The translations under genes were made by a program, and so were the position numbers. A stretch of DNA of 35,822 nt from Burkholderiales bacterium (GTDB taxonomy: Bacteria; Pseudomonadota; Gammaproteobacteria; Burkholderiales; Burkholderiaceae_C). The stretch is taken from positions 1 through 35,822 of the forward strand of contig JAGWTP010000037.1 in the NCBI GenBank assembly GCA_028868895.1, given 5' to 3'. Of the stretch, positions 5,993 to 14,180 are shown one piece after another. The notes beneath the pieces are model-generated. The model was not told the origin of the DNA, searched no databases, and worked only from the letters and a program-made list of their open reading frames with translations. Positions within the stretch are counted from its first letter, which is position 1. The number at the start of each line of letters is the position of its first letter.

Positions 5993-8095
5993 ATGCCGAA
6001 GACCACAAGCGGTGCCGGCGTCGCCGACGACACCGGCAGGTTGGAAGTCAACACCGAGGTGCGGCGCGAGCAGGCCTTGCTCAAGACGGCCGACCTGCAG
6101 AGCGCGATCTTCAACAGCGCCAACTTCTCGAGCATCGCCACCGACGCGAAGGGCGTGATCCAGATCTTCAACGTCGGCGCCGAGCGCATGCTGGGCTACG
6201 CCGCCGCCGACGTGATGAACAAGGTCACACCGGCCGATATTTCCGATCCGCAGGAGGTGATCGCGCGCGCCAAGGCCCTGAGTGTGGAACTCGGCACCGA
6301 GATCACGCCGGGCTTCGAGGCGCTGGTGTTCAAGGCCTCGCGCGGCATCGAAGACATCTACGAGCTGACCTACATCCGCAAGGACGGCAGCCGCTTCCCG
6401 GCGGTGGTGTCGGTCACGGCGCTGCGCGACGCGGCCAGCGCGATCATCGGCTACCTGCTGATCGGCACCGACAACACCGCGCGCAAGCAGGTCGAGGCCG
6501 ATCAGAAGAAGCTCGACCAGCGCCTGCGCGACCAGCAGTTCTACACGCGCTCCCTCATCGAATCCAACATCGACGCGCTGATGACCACCGATCCGCGCGG
6601 CATCATCACCGACGTCAACAAGCAGATGGAGGCGCTGACCGGCTGCACGCGCGACGAGCTGATCGGCGCGCCGTTCAAGACGTATTTCACCGACCCGGAG
6701 CGCGCCGACGCCGCCATCAGGCAGGTGCTGCGCGAAAAGAAGGTCACCGACTACGAGCTCACCGCGCGCGCACGCGACGGCAAGGAGACCGTGGTCTCGT
6801 ACAACGCCACCACCTTCTACGACCGCGACCGCACGCTGCAGGGTGTGTTCGCGGCCGCGCGCGACGTGACCGAGCGCAAGCGGCTGGACCAGGCGCTGCA
6901 GGAATCGAATGTCGAACTGGAGGGCGCCAAGTCGGCAGCCGAAAAGGCCAACCTTGCGAAGTCGGATTTCCTGTCGAGCATGAGCCACGAGCTGCGCTCG
7001 CCGCTGAACGCGATCCTGGGCTTTGCGCAGTTGATCGATTCGGGCACGCCGCTGCCCACGCCCGGCCAAAAGGCCAGTGTCGACCAGATCCTCCAGGCGG
7101 GCTGGTACCTGCTGGAGCTGATCAACGAGATCCTCGATCTCGCGCTGATCGAGTCGGGCAAGCTGTCGCTGTCGCTGGAGCCGATGTCGCTGACCGAAGT
7201 GCTGCTCGACTGCCAGGCCATGATCGAACCGCAGGCCCAGAAGGGCGGTATCCGGATGAGCTTTCCGCTGTTCGACGACCCTTACTTCGTCAATGCCGAC
7301 CGCACGCGGGTCAAGCAGGCGCTCATCAATCTGCTGTCCAACGCGATCAAGTACAACCGCGCCGGCGGCAAGGTCGAAGTGATGTGCCGCTCGATGGCCC
7401 ACGAACGCGTACGCATCAGCGTGCACGACACCGGCGAAGGTTTGTCGCCGGAAAAGCTCGCCCAGCTGTTCCAGCCCTTCAATCGGCTCGGCCAGGAGGC
7501 GAGCGCCGAGGAAGGCACCGGCATCGGCCTGGTGGTCAGCAAGCGGCTGGTCGAGCTGATGGGTGGCGAGATCGGCGCCGAAAGCGCGGTCGGCGTGGGC
7601 AGCGTGTTCTGGATCGAACTGAGTTCGGCGCTCAAGCCGCAACTCGTCGCCCATGTGGACGAGCCGCCGGAGCCACTGTCGGCGCACGTCGATCCTGGCG
7701 CAGCGCTGCGCACCTTGCTGTACGTCGAGGACAACCGGGCCAACATGCAGCTGGTCGAACAGATCATCGCGCGCCGTCCCGACATGCGCCTGTTGAGCGC
7801 CGCCGACGGCACGCGCGGCATCGCGCTGGCGCGCATCCATCAGCCGGCGGTGATCCTGATGGACATCAACCTGCCTGGCATCGGCGGGATCCAGGCGCTG
7901 AAACTGCTGCGTGACGACCCGGCCACCGCGCACATCCCGGTGCTGGCCATCAGCGCCAATGCGATGCCGCTCGACATCAAGAAAGGCCTGCAGGCCGGCT
8001 TCTTCCGCTACCTGACGAAGCCGATCAAGGTCAACGAGTTCCTCGAGGCACTCGACCTGGCGCTCGACCTGGCCGACGCGCGGGCCACGACCTGA
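5993..8095 (+). CDS. Soluble hybrid sensor histidine kinase (PAS-PAS-HisKA-HATPase-REC)
   Basis: A 700-residue protein with no membrane segment, so a cytoplasmic sensor. Two PAS domains cover about residues 35-160 and 180-300 (QSAIFNSANFSSIATDAKG; SLIESNIDALMTTDPRGII), each ending in a PAC-like stretch. A short coiled coil precedes the H-box SHELRSPLNAILGFAQ, with the phosphorylatable His332. The ATPase part has the N-box LINLLSNAIKYN, then DTGEGLS and GTGIGLVVSKRL. The C-terminal receiver domain (about 575-695) carries LLYVEDN, the phosphoacceptor Asp624 in ILMDINLPG, and the TKPI lysine. All key residues are intact. GGGAG-type spacing before the ATG is good (CAGGGAGAACTGCC). The stop overlaps the next start by one base (TGATG), so kinase and REC-GGDEF protein are translationally coupled, and a phosphorelay between them is the obvious reading. 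The signal is unknown; cytosolic PAS domains often sense redox state, haem, flavin or small ligands. Confidence 0.92.
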   Translation: MPKTTSGAGVADDTGRLEVNTEVRREQALLKTADLQSAIFNSANFSSIATDAKGVIQIFNVGAERMLGYAAADVMNKVTPADISDPQEVIARAKALSVELGTEITPGFEALVFKASRGIEDIYELTYIRKDGSRFPAVVSVTALRDAASAIIGYLLIGTDNTARKQVEADQKKLDQRLRDQQFYTRSLIESNIDALMTTDPRGIITDVNKQMEALTGCTRDELIGAPFKTYFTDPERADAAIRQVLREKKVTDYELTARARDGKETVVSYNATTFYDRDRTLQGVFAAARDVTERKRLDQALQESNVELEGAKSAAEKANLAKSDFLSSMSHELRSPLNAILGFAQLIDSGTPLPTPGQKASVDQILQAGWYLLELINEILDLALIESGKLSLSLEPMSLTEVLLDCQAMIEPQAQKGGIRMSFPLFDDPYFVNADRTRVKQALINLLSNAIKYNRAGGKVEVMCRSMAHERVRISVHDTGEGLSPEKLAQLFQPFNRLGQEASAEEGTGIGLVVSKRLVELMGGEIGAESAVGVGSVFWIELSSALKPQLVAHVDEPPEPLSAHVDPGAALRTLLYVEDNRANMQLVEQIIARRPDMRLLSAADGTRGIALARIHQPAVILMDINLPGIGGIQALKLLRDDPATAHIPVLAISANAMPLDIKKGLQAGFFRYLTKPIKVNEFLEALDLALDLADARATT

Positions 8096-9051
8096 TGATC
8101 AATGCGGCCGACATCCTCGAGGCCAGCATCCTGATCGTCGACGATCGCGCGTCGAATGTGCAATTGCTGGAGCGGATGCTGCGCGAGGCCGGCTACCGGC
8201 GCATTGCGTCGACGATGGACTCGAGCACCGTCTGTGCGTTGCACCGCGATCATCACTACGACCTGATCCTGCTCGACCTGCAGATGCCCGGCATGGATGG
8301 CTTCCATGTGATGGAGGGCCTGAAGGCAGTCGAAACCGATGGCTACTTGCCGATCATCGTGATCACGGCCCAGCCGGGCCACAAGCTGCGCGCGCTGGCC
8401 TGTGGCGCCAAGGACTTCGTCGCCAAGCCTTTCGATCTGGTCGAGGTCAAGACGCGCATCCACAACATGCTCGAAGTTCGGTTGCTGTACAAGCAGCTCG
8501 AAGGTCACAGCCGCGCGCTCGAAGCCCTGGCGCTGCACGACGTGCTGACCGGCCTGCCGAACCGGCGGCTGCTGATGGACCGGCTCTCGCTGGCAATCGC
8601 CCATGCGCGCCGCAACGACGGCACGATGGCGATGATGTTCCTGGACCTCGACGGCTTCAAGCAGATCAACGACACGCTGGGCCACGACGCCGGCGACGCG
8701 CTGCTGAAGGCGGTCGCCACGCGCCTGGTGGCGGCGGTGCGCCAGGAGGACACGGTGGCGCGCCTGGGCGGCGATGAATTCGTGATCGCGCTGTGGGAGC
8801 TGAACCATGCCGACGCGGTGGCCGCGCTGGTATCGAAGGTGGTGCAGGCGGTGTCGCAACCGTATGGCCTGCAAGGGCGCAGCGTGAACGTGACCGCCAG
8901 CGTCGGTGTCAGCACCTATCCCACCCATGGGCGCGACGTGGACACGCTGATGAAGAGCGCCGACCAGGCCCTATACGAAGCCAAGCGCTCGGGCAAGAAC
9001 GGCTACCGCATATCAGCGCTCGCCGACCTGTCGGACGAGGCGCATGATTGA
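8095..9051 (+). CDS. Response regulator diguanylate cyclase (REC-GGDEF)
   Basis: A 318-residue response regulator predicted to make cyclic di-GMP from two GTP when phosphorylated. The REC domain spans residues 8-130: the acidic pair is Asp16/Asp17, the phosphoacceptor is Asp61 in LILLDLQMPGMDGF, and the KPFD lysine follows. A short helix leads to the GGDEF domain from about residue 150 (DVLTGLPNRRLLMDRL), with an intact GGDEF at 225-229. An RxxD inhibitory site (RQED) sits five residues before GGDEF, so product feedback inhibition is expected. It overlaps the kinase stop by one base, and the REC-PAS gene follows after 57 bases. The REC domain is a close twin of the next protein's: by hand I count 105 identities in 130 aligned residues. 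Confidence 0.93.
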   Translation: MINAADILEASILIVDDRASNVQLLERMLREAGYRRIASTMDSSTVCALHRDHHYDLILLDLQMPGMDGFHVMEGLKAVETDGYLPIIVITAQPGHKLRALACGAKDFVAKPFDLVEVKTRIHNMLEVRLLYKQLEGHSRALEALALHDVLTGLPNRRLLMDRLSLAIAHARRNDGTMAMMFLDLDGFKQINDTLGHDAGDALLKAVATRLVAAVRQEDTVARLGGDEFVIALWELNHADAVAALVSKVVQAVSQPYGLQGRSVNVTASVGVSTYPTHGRDVDTLMKSADQALYEAKRSGKNGYRISALADLSDEAHD

Positions 9052-9108
9052 TTCGAAGCGGCCTGCCCGGATCGGGCTTCGGTCGCCACCGGCCTCAAGG
9101 AGAAATTC

Positions 9109-9945
9109 ATGGTCAGTACCGTCGACATTCTCAATGCCAGCATCCTGATCGTCGACGATCAGGACTCCAATGTCCGGTTGCTGGAGCAGATGCTGCGCGA
9201 AGCCGGCTATCGGTGTGTCGCGTCGACGATGGATCCGGGCGTGGTGTGCGAACTGCATCGGGACCACCGCTACGACCTGATCCTGCTCGATCTGCAGATG
9301 CCGGGCATGGACGGCTTCCAGGTCATGGAGGGTCTGAAGTCCGACAGCTCCGACGGCTACCTGCCGGTGATCGTGCTCACCGCCCAACCCGGCCACAAGC
9401 TGCGCGCGCTGCAGGCCGGCGCGAAGGACTTCATCAGCAAGCCGTTCGACCTGGTCGAGGTCAAGACGCGCATCCACAACATGCTGGAAGTGCGCCTGCT
9501 GTACAGGGCGCTCGCCGACTACAACGAGCGGCTGGAACAGGCGGTGCAGGAACGCACCGCCGAGTTGCGCGAGAGCGAAGCCCGCTACCGCGGCCTGACC
9601 GAACTCGCCGCCGACTGGTACTGGGAGCAGAACGAGACCGGCAGCTACACCCAGGTCTGCGGCCCGGTCCAGGAGATGCTCGGCATCCGGGTCACCGATT
9701 TCCTGGGCCAGACCAGCGCCGACGAGACCACCGGCTGGGACGAGGCCGAGCGCGAGCAGTTGCAGGCCCAGATCGCCGCCCGCGAGCCGTTCCTGGACTT
9801 CGCCTTCAGCCGCGCCAATGCCGATGGCTCGACACAGAAGTTTCGGGTCAGCGGCGAGCCGATGTTCAACCCCTCGGGCCGCTACGTCGGCTACCGCGGC
9901 ATCGGCGTCGAAGTCAGCACCAAGCACTCCAGCGTACGAGCCTGA
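9109..9945 (+). CDS. REC-PAS response regulator-like protein without output domain
   Basis: A 278-residue protein preceded by a clear AAGGAGAAA ribosome site. The REC domain (8-130) has the acidic pair, phosphoacceptor Asp61 and the KPFDLVEVKTR segment intact, and is nearly the same as that of the upstream diguanylate cyclase. A Glu-rich coiled coil follows (NERLEQAVQERTAELRESEA, about 140-160), then a PAS domain (about 165-270: YRGLTELAADWYWEQNETGS ... GRYVGYRGIGVEVS). There is no HTH, GGDEF, EAL or kinase domain afterwards, and the stop is followed by hairpins rather than by more coding sequence. It could be a phosphate sink, an adaptor that presents a ligand-sensing PAS domain to the kinase, or an output-less remnant of a REC-PAS-GGDEF protein. 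Third gene of the kinase operon. Confidence 0.88.
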   Translation: MVSTVDILNASILIVDDQDSNVRLLEQMLREAGYRCVASTMDPGVVCELHRDHRYDLILLDLQMPGMDGFQVMEGLKSDSSDGYLPVIVLTAQPGHKLRALQAGAKDFISKPFDLVEVKTRIHNMLEVRLLYRALADYNERLEQAVQERTAELRESEARYRGLTELAADWYWEQNETGSYTQVCGPVQEMLGIRVTDFLGQTSADETTGWDEAEREQLQAQIAAREPFLDFAFSRANADGSTQKFRVSGEPMFNPSGRYVGYRGIGVEVSTKHSSVRA

Positions 9946-9946
9946 C

Positions 9947-9979
9947 GGGCGGCGCTGCCGCCCCGGCGCCGGCCGGCGC
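9947..9979 (+). terminator. Twin GC-rich stem-loops just after the REC-PAS gene (possible factor-assisted terminator)
   Basis: Two bases after the stop, GGGCGGC (9947-9953) pairs with GCCGCCC (9957-9963) around a 3-base loop. It is followed at once by the perfect 14-base palindrome GCGCCGGCCGGCGC (9966-9979). No T-tract follows, so this is not a standard intrinsic terminator. It may protect the 3' end or pause polymerase. Confidence 0.45.
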
Positions 9980-10079
9980 GGAATGCCGGGTCGCGCCTTC
10001 ATGCGCTATGGCGTTCGATGGGACGAGACCTGCGATCGGTCCAGGGCCATCGGCGCGAAGGTCGCTGCGTGCGCCTGAC

Positions 10080-10330
10080 TTCACAGGCCGGAGCGGCAAG
10101 GGCGCATGCAGGCAGGCTTGCGCGCTTCGCTGGAGCGGCCTTCGCTACGCTGCGGCTCCCCTGCGATGCTCGGTCTCGTAGCCCGTCGCCGAACTCGCTG
10201 CGTTCGCTTCGCTCACTGCACTCAAACAGCGGCGACGAGTCAGTCGACGAAGCGCGCTGCGCGCGCGGCCACGAGCCCTCCGCTTCTCGGCGCCCCAGAG
10301 GCGCGCTCCAGCCTGCCCGCACGCACCCTT
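10080..10330. repeat. Probable dispersed intergenic element, non-coding
   Basis: This part of the 579-base gap between the convergent REC-PAS and Cys-rich genes has no credible gene. It contains short iterated words such as CGCTGCGTTCGCTTCGCTCA (10197-10216), and its reverse strand translates to low-complexity Ser/Glu/Arg. From memory, similar stretches occur between genes of many Burkholderiales and are often over-called as hypothetical proteins. I could not verify a match, and the boundaries are approximate. Confidence 0.4.
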
Positions 10331-10377
10331 GCTGCAACGGTCTTGCCCTTCCGATGACAAGCCACAACGCTGCGTGA

Positions 10378-10449
10378 GCGGCAGGCGCCACCCGGCGCGC
10401 GCTCATGCTGTGGCCCCAGAATTCGCTCGCACCGGATGGCGCCTGCCGC
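10378..10449. repeat. 18-base inverted repeat with 36-base spacer
   Basis: GCGGCAGGCGCCACCCGG (10378-10395) and CCGGATGGCGCCTGCCGC (10432-10449) are inverted copies with one mismatch in 18. Pairing resumes outside after a 2-base interruption (TGCG at 10372-10375 region with the complementary bases at 10452-10455). It could form a long hairpin in the convergent gap and act as a factor-assisted terminator for the malonate operon. It could instead be the paired ends of a small non-autonomous element. No T-tract is present. Confidence 0.55.
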
Positions 10450-10524
10450 GGACGCGCCGACCGTGCCACGCGATGGGCCTGCAACGCAGCGTGTCGGTCT
10501 TTCGACAGGATGAAGAGCGAAACG

Positions 10525-10746
10525 CTATCGGTTGCCGACGCGAACCGCCTCGACCGGCAGTTGCCGTTCCCGCTGCAAGTGCTGCAGGCAGCTCGAACAC
10601 AGGCAGCCGCAAAACCGCTCGCGCAGCGCCTGCAGCGCGGCCGGCTCCAGCGTGAGCGCGCTGCATTCGCAGGGCTGCGCGTCGTTCACGCCGCAGTGAA
10701 ACCCGGCGCCGCAGCGCGGGCAAATGCTGTTCGCGCCCACGTCCAT
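10525..10746 (-). CDS. Small cysteine-rich CWC-family protein
   Basis: A 73-residue protein starting MDVGANSICPRCGAGFHCG, with nine cysteines spread as C-x2-C, C, C-x-C, C-x-C-x2-C. This matches what I know of the cysteine-rich CWC family, small proteins thought to bind metal, whose role is unknown. The ATG follows the malonyl-CoA synthetase stop after two bases, so it is the last gene of the malonate operon and probably translationally coupled. The length is normal for the family. Its co-occurrence with malonate genes may only reflect genome packing. A zinc-binding or Fe-S accessory role is inference. Confidence 0.75.
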   Translation of the reverse strand: MDVGANSICPRCGAGFHCGVNDAQPCECSALTLEPAALQALRERFCGCLCSSCLQHLQRERQLPVEAVRVGNR

Positions 10747-10748
10747 CT

Positions 10749-12287
10749 TCAGCCGCCGAACAGGCCCTGGTGCTGTTCGCGCAGCAGCTTCTTCTGCACC
10801 TTGCCCATCGCGTTGCGCGGCAGCTCGGTGACGACGAACACGCGCTTGGGCACCTTGAAGTTGGCGATCTTCGACTTGAGTTCGTCGATCAGCGCGGCCG
10901 CGTCGGGCGTGCTGCCGGGGCGCGCCACCACCACCGCGACCACCGCCTCGCCGAAGTCCGGGTGCGGCACGCCGATCACCGCGCTTTCGGCCACGCCGGC
11001 CAGGTCGTTGAGCGTGCCTTCGATTTCGGCCGGGTAGACGTTGTAGCCGCCGCTGATGATCAGGTCCTTGCTGCGCCCGACGATCGTCACGTAGCCCTGC
11101 GCGTCGATCCGGCCGACGTCGCCGGTCTTGAACCAGCCGTCGGCGGTGAACTCTTCGGCGGTCTTCTCGGGCATGCGCCAGTAGCCCTGGAACACGTTCG
11201 GCCCGCGCACCTGGATGTGGCCGATCTCGCCGGCGGGGCAGGGCGCGCCGGCGTCGTCGACGACGCGCACGCCCACGCCGGGCAATGCCGGGCCGACGGT
11301 GCCGCCGCGGCGCTCGCCGTCTTTCGGGTCGCAGGGGTTGGAGGTCAGCATCACCGTCTCGCTCATGCCGTAGCGCTCGAGGATGGTGTGGCCGGTGCGC
11401 TCGCGAAAGGCCTCGAAGGTCTCGACGAGCATCGGCGCCGAGCCGCTGACGAACAGGCGCATGCGTGCGCACGCCGCGCGCGTCAGCGCGGCCTCGTGGA
11501 GCAGCCGCACGTACAGCGTGGGCACGCCCATGAACACGGTGGCTTCGGGCAGGCGTGCGATCACCGCCTTCGGGTCGAAGCGGCTGAACCAGATCATCTT
11601 GCTGCCGTTGAGCAGCGCGCCGTGCGTGGCCACGAACAGGCCGTGCACGTGGAAGATCGGCAATGCGTGGATCAGCACGTCGCCGGGTTGCCAGCCCCAG
11701 TACTGCTTGAGCACGCGCGCGTTGCTGAGCAGGTTGCCGTGGCTGAGCATCGCGCCCTTGCTGCGCCCGGTGGTGCCGCTGGTGTACAGGATCGCGGCGA
11801 GGTCGTCGGCAGCGCGTGGCACCGGCGTGTGCCGGTCGCTGTGCAGCGCGGCGCGCTGCAGCAGGCTGCCGCTGCGGTCGTCGTCGAGCGTGAACACGTG
11901 CGCGGTGCCGGCGCTGAATGCGATCCGGCTGACCCAGCCGAAATTCTTCGACGTGCACACGACCACGCTCGGCTCGGCGTTGCCGATGAAGTACTCGATC
12001 TCGCTGCGCTGGTAGGCGGTGTTCAGCGGCAGGTACACGAAACCGGCGCGCAGCACCGCGAGGTACAGCATCAGTGCCTCGACCGACTTCTCGGTCTGCA
12101 CCGCGATGCGCGCACCCGGCGGCAGTGCCAGCGATTCGAGCAGGTTGGCGAGCATCGCGGTGCCGCGCTCGAGGTCGCGCCAGGTGTAGTACAGCGGTTC
12201 GGCGTCGGCGGTCTCGATCGCGACGCGGTCGAGGTCGGTGGGAAAGGCGGCGCGCAGCGCGCTGAAGAGGTTGGCGTTCTGGGTCAT
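10749..12287 (-). CDS. matB: Malonyl-CoA synthetase (MatB type)
   Basis: A 512-residue ANL-family adenylate-forming enzyme, close to the usual length of MatB (about 500), which makes malonyl-CoA from malonate, CoA and ATP. The P-loop ILYTSGTTGRSKGAMLSHGN is near residues 167-186. The A5 motif RYGMSE, the hinge region GWFKTGDVGRIDAQGYVTI with GRSKDLIISGGYNVYPAEIE, and the C-terminal catalytic lysine in PRNAMGKVQKKLL (Lys496) are all present. The ATG at 12287 gives the natural N-terminus; no strong Shine-Dalgarno is seen. The specificity call rests on both sequence feel and context: the malonyl-CoA decarboxylase, TctC receptor and GntR regulator lie in the same operon. Methylmalonate could be a second substrate, as known for MatB enzymes. 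Confidence 0.88.
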   Translation of the reverse strand: MTQNANLFSALRAAFPTDLDRVAIETADAEPLYYTWRDLERGTAMLANLLESLALPPGARIAVQTEKSVEALMLYLAVLRAGFVYLPLNTAYQRSEIEYFIGNAEPSVVVCTSKNFGWVSRIAFSAGTAHVFTLDDDRSGSLLQRAALHSDRHTPVPRAADDLAAILYTSGTTGRSKGAMLSHGNLLSNARVLKQYWGWQPGDVLIHALPIFHVHGLFVATHGALLNGSKMIWFSRFDPKAVIARLPEATVFMGVPTLYVRLLHEAALTRAACARMRLFVSGSAPMLVETFEAFRERTGHTILERYGMSETVMLTSNPCDPKDGERRGGTVGPALPGVGVRVVDDAGAPCPAGEIGHIQVRGPNVFQGYWRMPEKTAEEFTADGWFKTGDVGRIDAQGYVTIVGRSKDLIISGGYNVYPAEIEGTLNDLAGVAESAVIGVPHPDFGEAVVAVVVARPGSTPDAAALIDELKSKIANFKVPKRVFVVTELPRNAMGKVQKKLLREQHQGLFGG

Positions 12288-12318
12288 GGCAGGTGGCGGG
12301 AGGGAAGACGGATGAAGC

Positions 12319-13110
12319 TCAACGGCGCTCGAAACGCGGCGCCCGCTTGTCGATGAATGCGCTGATGCCCTCGCGGTGGTCGGCGCTGTCGGCGTAGCTG
12401 AAATGGGCCCGCCGCTGCGCCACGCTCGGGCCGCCCGCGGCGATCTGGCGCAGTGTGCGCTTGTTGAGGCGCGCCGCCTGCGGCGACAGCGCGGTGATGC
12501 GCGCGGCGCGCTGCTGCGTGTGGGCGGCGACCTGCGCGTCGGCGACCACGGCATGCACGAGGCCGAGCTGCAGCGCCCGGGCGGCGTCGAGCAGCGGCGC
12601 TTCGAGCAGCAGTTCGCGCAGCGTGGCCGCGCCGAACACCTGCGCCAGCACCGCCAGCTCGCCCGGCGCCATCGGGAAGCCGAGCCGGGCGATCGGTGCG
12701 CCGAAGCGGCTCGACGCGCCGCAGATGCGGATGTCGCAGCAGGCGGCGATCTCGAGGCCGCCGCCGATGCAGGCGCCGTCGATCTGCGCCAGCAGCGGGA
12801 TGTCGCAGTCGAGCATCGCGTGCAGCGCCGGCGCGACGACCAACTCGTGGAAGTCGTGCAGTTCGGCCTCGACGAAACGAAAGCTCGCGAACTCGTGGAT
12901 GTCGCCGCCCGACGCGAACTGGCCCGCCGCACCGCTGACCACGACGGCGCGCGGTGCGTCGTGAGGCGCGAGCGCCTGCAGCGCCTCGAACACGCGGCGC
13001 AGCTCGCGCCACATCGCGATGTCGATCGCGTTGAGCTTGGCCGGGTGGGCGAGCACGACGTGCGCGACGCCGTCACCGGCGTCGCGGCGCAGGGTGACGG
13101 TGCCGGTCAT
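12319..13110 (-). CDS. Crotonase-fold enzyme (enoyl-CoA hydratase/isomerase family) with one catalytic Glu missing
   Basis: A 263-residue crotonase-superfamily protein. The oxyanion-hole elements are present: FASGGDIHEF (about 65-74) and CIGGGLEIAACCD (114-126). In classical enoyl-CoA hydratase the two catalytic glutamates are in GCEL and PEI. The first is kept here (Glu120 in GGLE), but the second is Ile140 (FGAPIARLG). A normal hydratase mechanism is therefore unlikely, and isomerase, thioesterase or decarboxylase chemistry is possible. Its start overlaps the TctC stop (ATGA) and MatB begins 31 bases after its stop, so it is embedded in the malonate operon. A role on malonyl-CoA or a related acyl-CoA is inferred from context only. 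Confidence 0.85.
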   Translation of the reverse strand: MTGTVTLRRDAGDGVAHVVLAHPAKLNAIDIAMWRELRRVFEALQALAPHDAPRAVVVSGAAGQFASGGDIHEFASFRFVEAELHDFHELVVAPALHAMLDCDIPLLAQIDGACIGGGLEIAACCDIRICGASSRFGAPIARLGFPMAPGELAVLAQVFGAATLRELLLEAPLLDAARALQLGLVHAVVADAQVAAHTQQRAARITALSPQAARLNKRTLRQIAAGGPSVAQRRAHFSYADSADHREGISAFIDKRAPRFERR

Positions 13111-14111
13111 CCGTCGAGCTTGGCGCCGGACGCCTTCACGACCTCGGCCCAGCGCCGGGTCTCGCCGGCGACGAACTTGCCGAAGGCTTCGCCGTAGAGG
13201 TTGGGCATGTCGGCGCCCAGGTTGTTCCAGGCGGTTTGCAGCTCCGGCGTTGCGTAGGCCTTGCGCAGCTCGGCCTGCATCTGCTCGACGATCGCCGCGG
13301 GCGTGCCCTTGGGCGCCCACAAGCCGTACCAGGTGGCGACCTGGTAAGTGGGCACGCCGGCCTCGACCGAGGTCGGCACATCGGCGAAACCCGGCGCGCG
13401 CTTGCTTGAGGCGACCGCGAGCGCCTTGATGCGCCCGCTCTTGATGTGGGTGGACGACGAGCCCAGGCCGTCGAACATCACGTCGACCTGGCCGCCGATC
13501 AGGTCCTGCAGCGCCGGGCCCGCGCCGCGGTAAGGAATGTGGGTGATGAAGGTCTTGGTCTGCAGCTTGAAGAGTTCGCCGGCGAGGTGGTGCGAGGTGC
13601 CGTTGCCGGCCGAGCCGTAGTTCAACTTGCCGGGGTTCTTGCGCACGAAGTCGAGGAAGCCCTTCAGGTCGGAGACCGGCACGCGCTGCGGGTTCACGAC
13701 GATGACCTGCGGCACGTTCGAGACCAGGGCGACGGGGATGAAATCGGTCTCGAGGTTGTAGTCGAGCTTCGGGTACATCGACGGCGCGATCGCGTGGTGC
13801 ACCGCGCCCATGAAGAAGGTGTGGCCGTCCGGCGCGGCCTTCGCGGCCAGAGCTGCACCCAGCGTGCCGCCGGCTCCGCCGCGGTTGTCGATGATCACCT
13901 GCTTGCCCAGTGAGCGCGTCAGCTGGGCCGACAGCGGGCGCGCGAACGCGTCGGTGCCACCGCCGCTGGGGAACGGCACGACGATCGTGACCGGCTTGCC
14001 GGGCCAACCGCCCTGGCCGCGGGCCAGGGCACTGGCCAGGCCGGTCGAGCCGGCGGCGGCTTGCAGGAGGTGACGGCGCGTCAGGCCGGGTGCGGGGAAG
14101 CGTGAGGTCAT
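13107..14111 (-). CDS. Bug/TctC-family periplasmic solute receptor with Tat signal
   Basis: A 334-residue periplasmic binding protein of the Bug/TctC (tripartite tricarboxylate transporter) family. The N-terminus has a twin-arginine signal, TRRHLLQAAAGS, then the mature start GGWPGKPVTIVVPFPSGGGTD, a family hallmark, and later GGAGGTLGAALAAKAAPDGHT and HIPYRGAGPALQDLIGGQVD. I start at 14111 because GGAGAC lies at ideal spacing before it. A second ATG 12 bases upstream (14123) contains that ribosome site inside its own coding sequence and is less likely. Membrane partners (TctA, TctB) are absent here, as is common for Bug receptors. In this operon the ligand is probably malonate or a close dicarboxylate, which is inference. 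Confidence 0.9.
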   Translation of the reverse strand: MTSRFPAPGLTRRHLLQAAAGSTGLASALARGQGGWPGKPVTIVVPFPSGGGTDAFARPLSAQLTRSLGKQVIIDNRGGAGGTLGAALAAKAAPDGHTFFMGAVHHAIAPSMYPKLDYNLETDFIPVALVSNVPQVIVVNPQRVPVSDLKGFLDFVRKNPGKLNYGSAGNGTSHHLAGELFKLQTKTFITHIPYRGAGPALQDLIGGQVDVMFDGLGSSSTHIKSGRIKALAVASSKRAPGFADVPTSVEAGVPTYQVATWYGLWAPKGTPAAIVEQMQAELRKAYATPELQTAWNNLGADMPNLYGEAFGKFVAGETRRWAEVVKASGAKLDG

Positions 14112-14180
14112 CTGGGTCTCCATCGGTTGTGTTGTGGTCGGCTGCGGCGTCGAGGCTGCAGGCCGGTCTGCGTAGGCGCG

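Noticed and set aside
5978-7933. A 651-codon minus-strand open frame opposite the hybrid kinase
   Set aside because: Same GC-driven shadow. The kinase on the plus strand has complete H, N, G and REC motifs.
9946-10484. Several short ORFs and a possible frameshifted GGDEF/EAL extension of the REC-PAS protein
   Set aside because: No frame after the stop encodes cyclase or phosphodiesterase motifs. The sequence is hairpins and low-complexity repeats.
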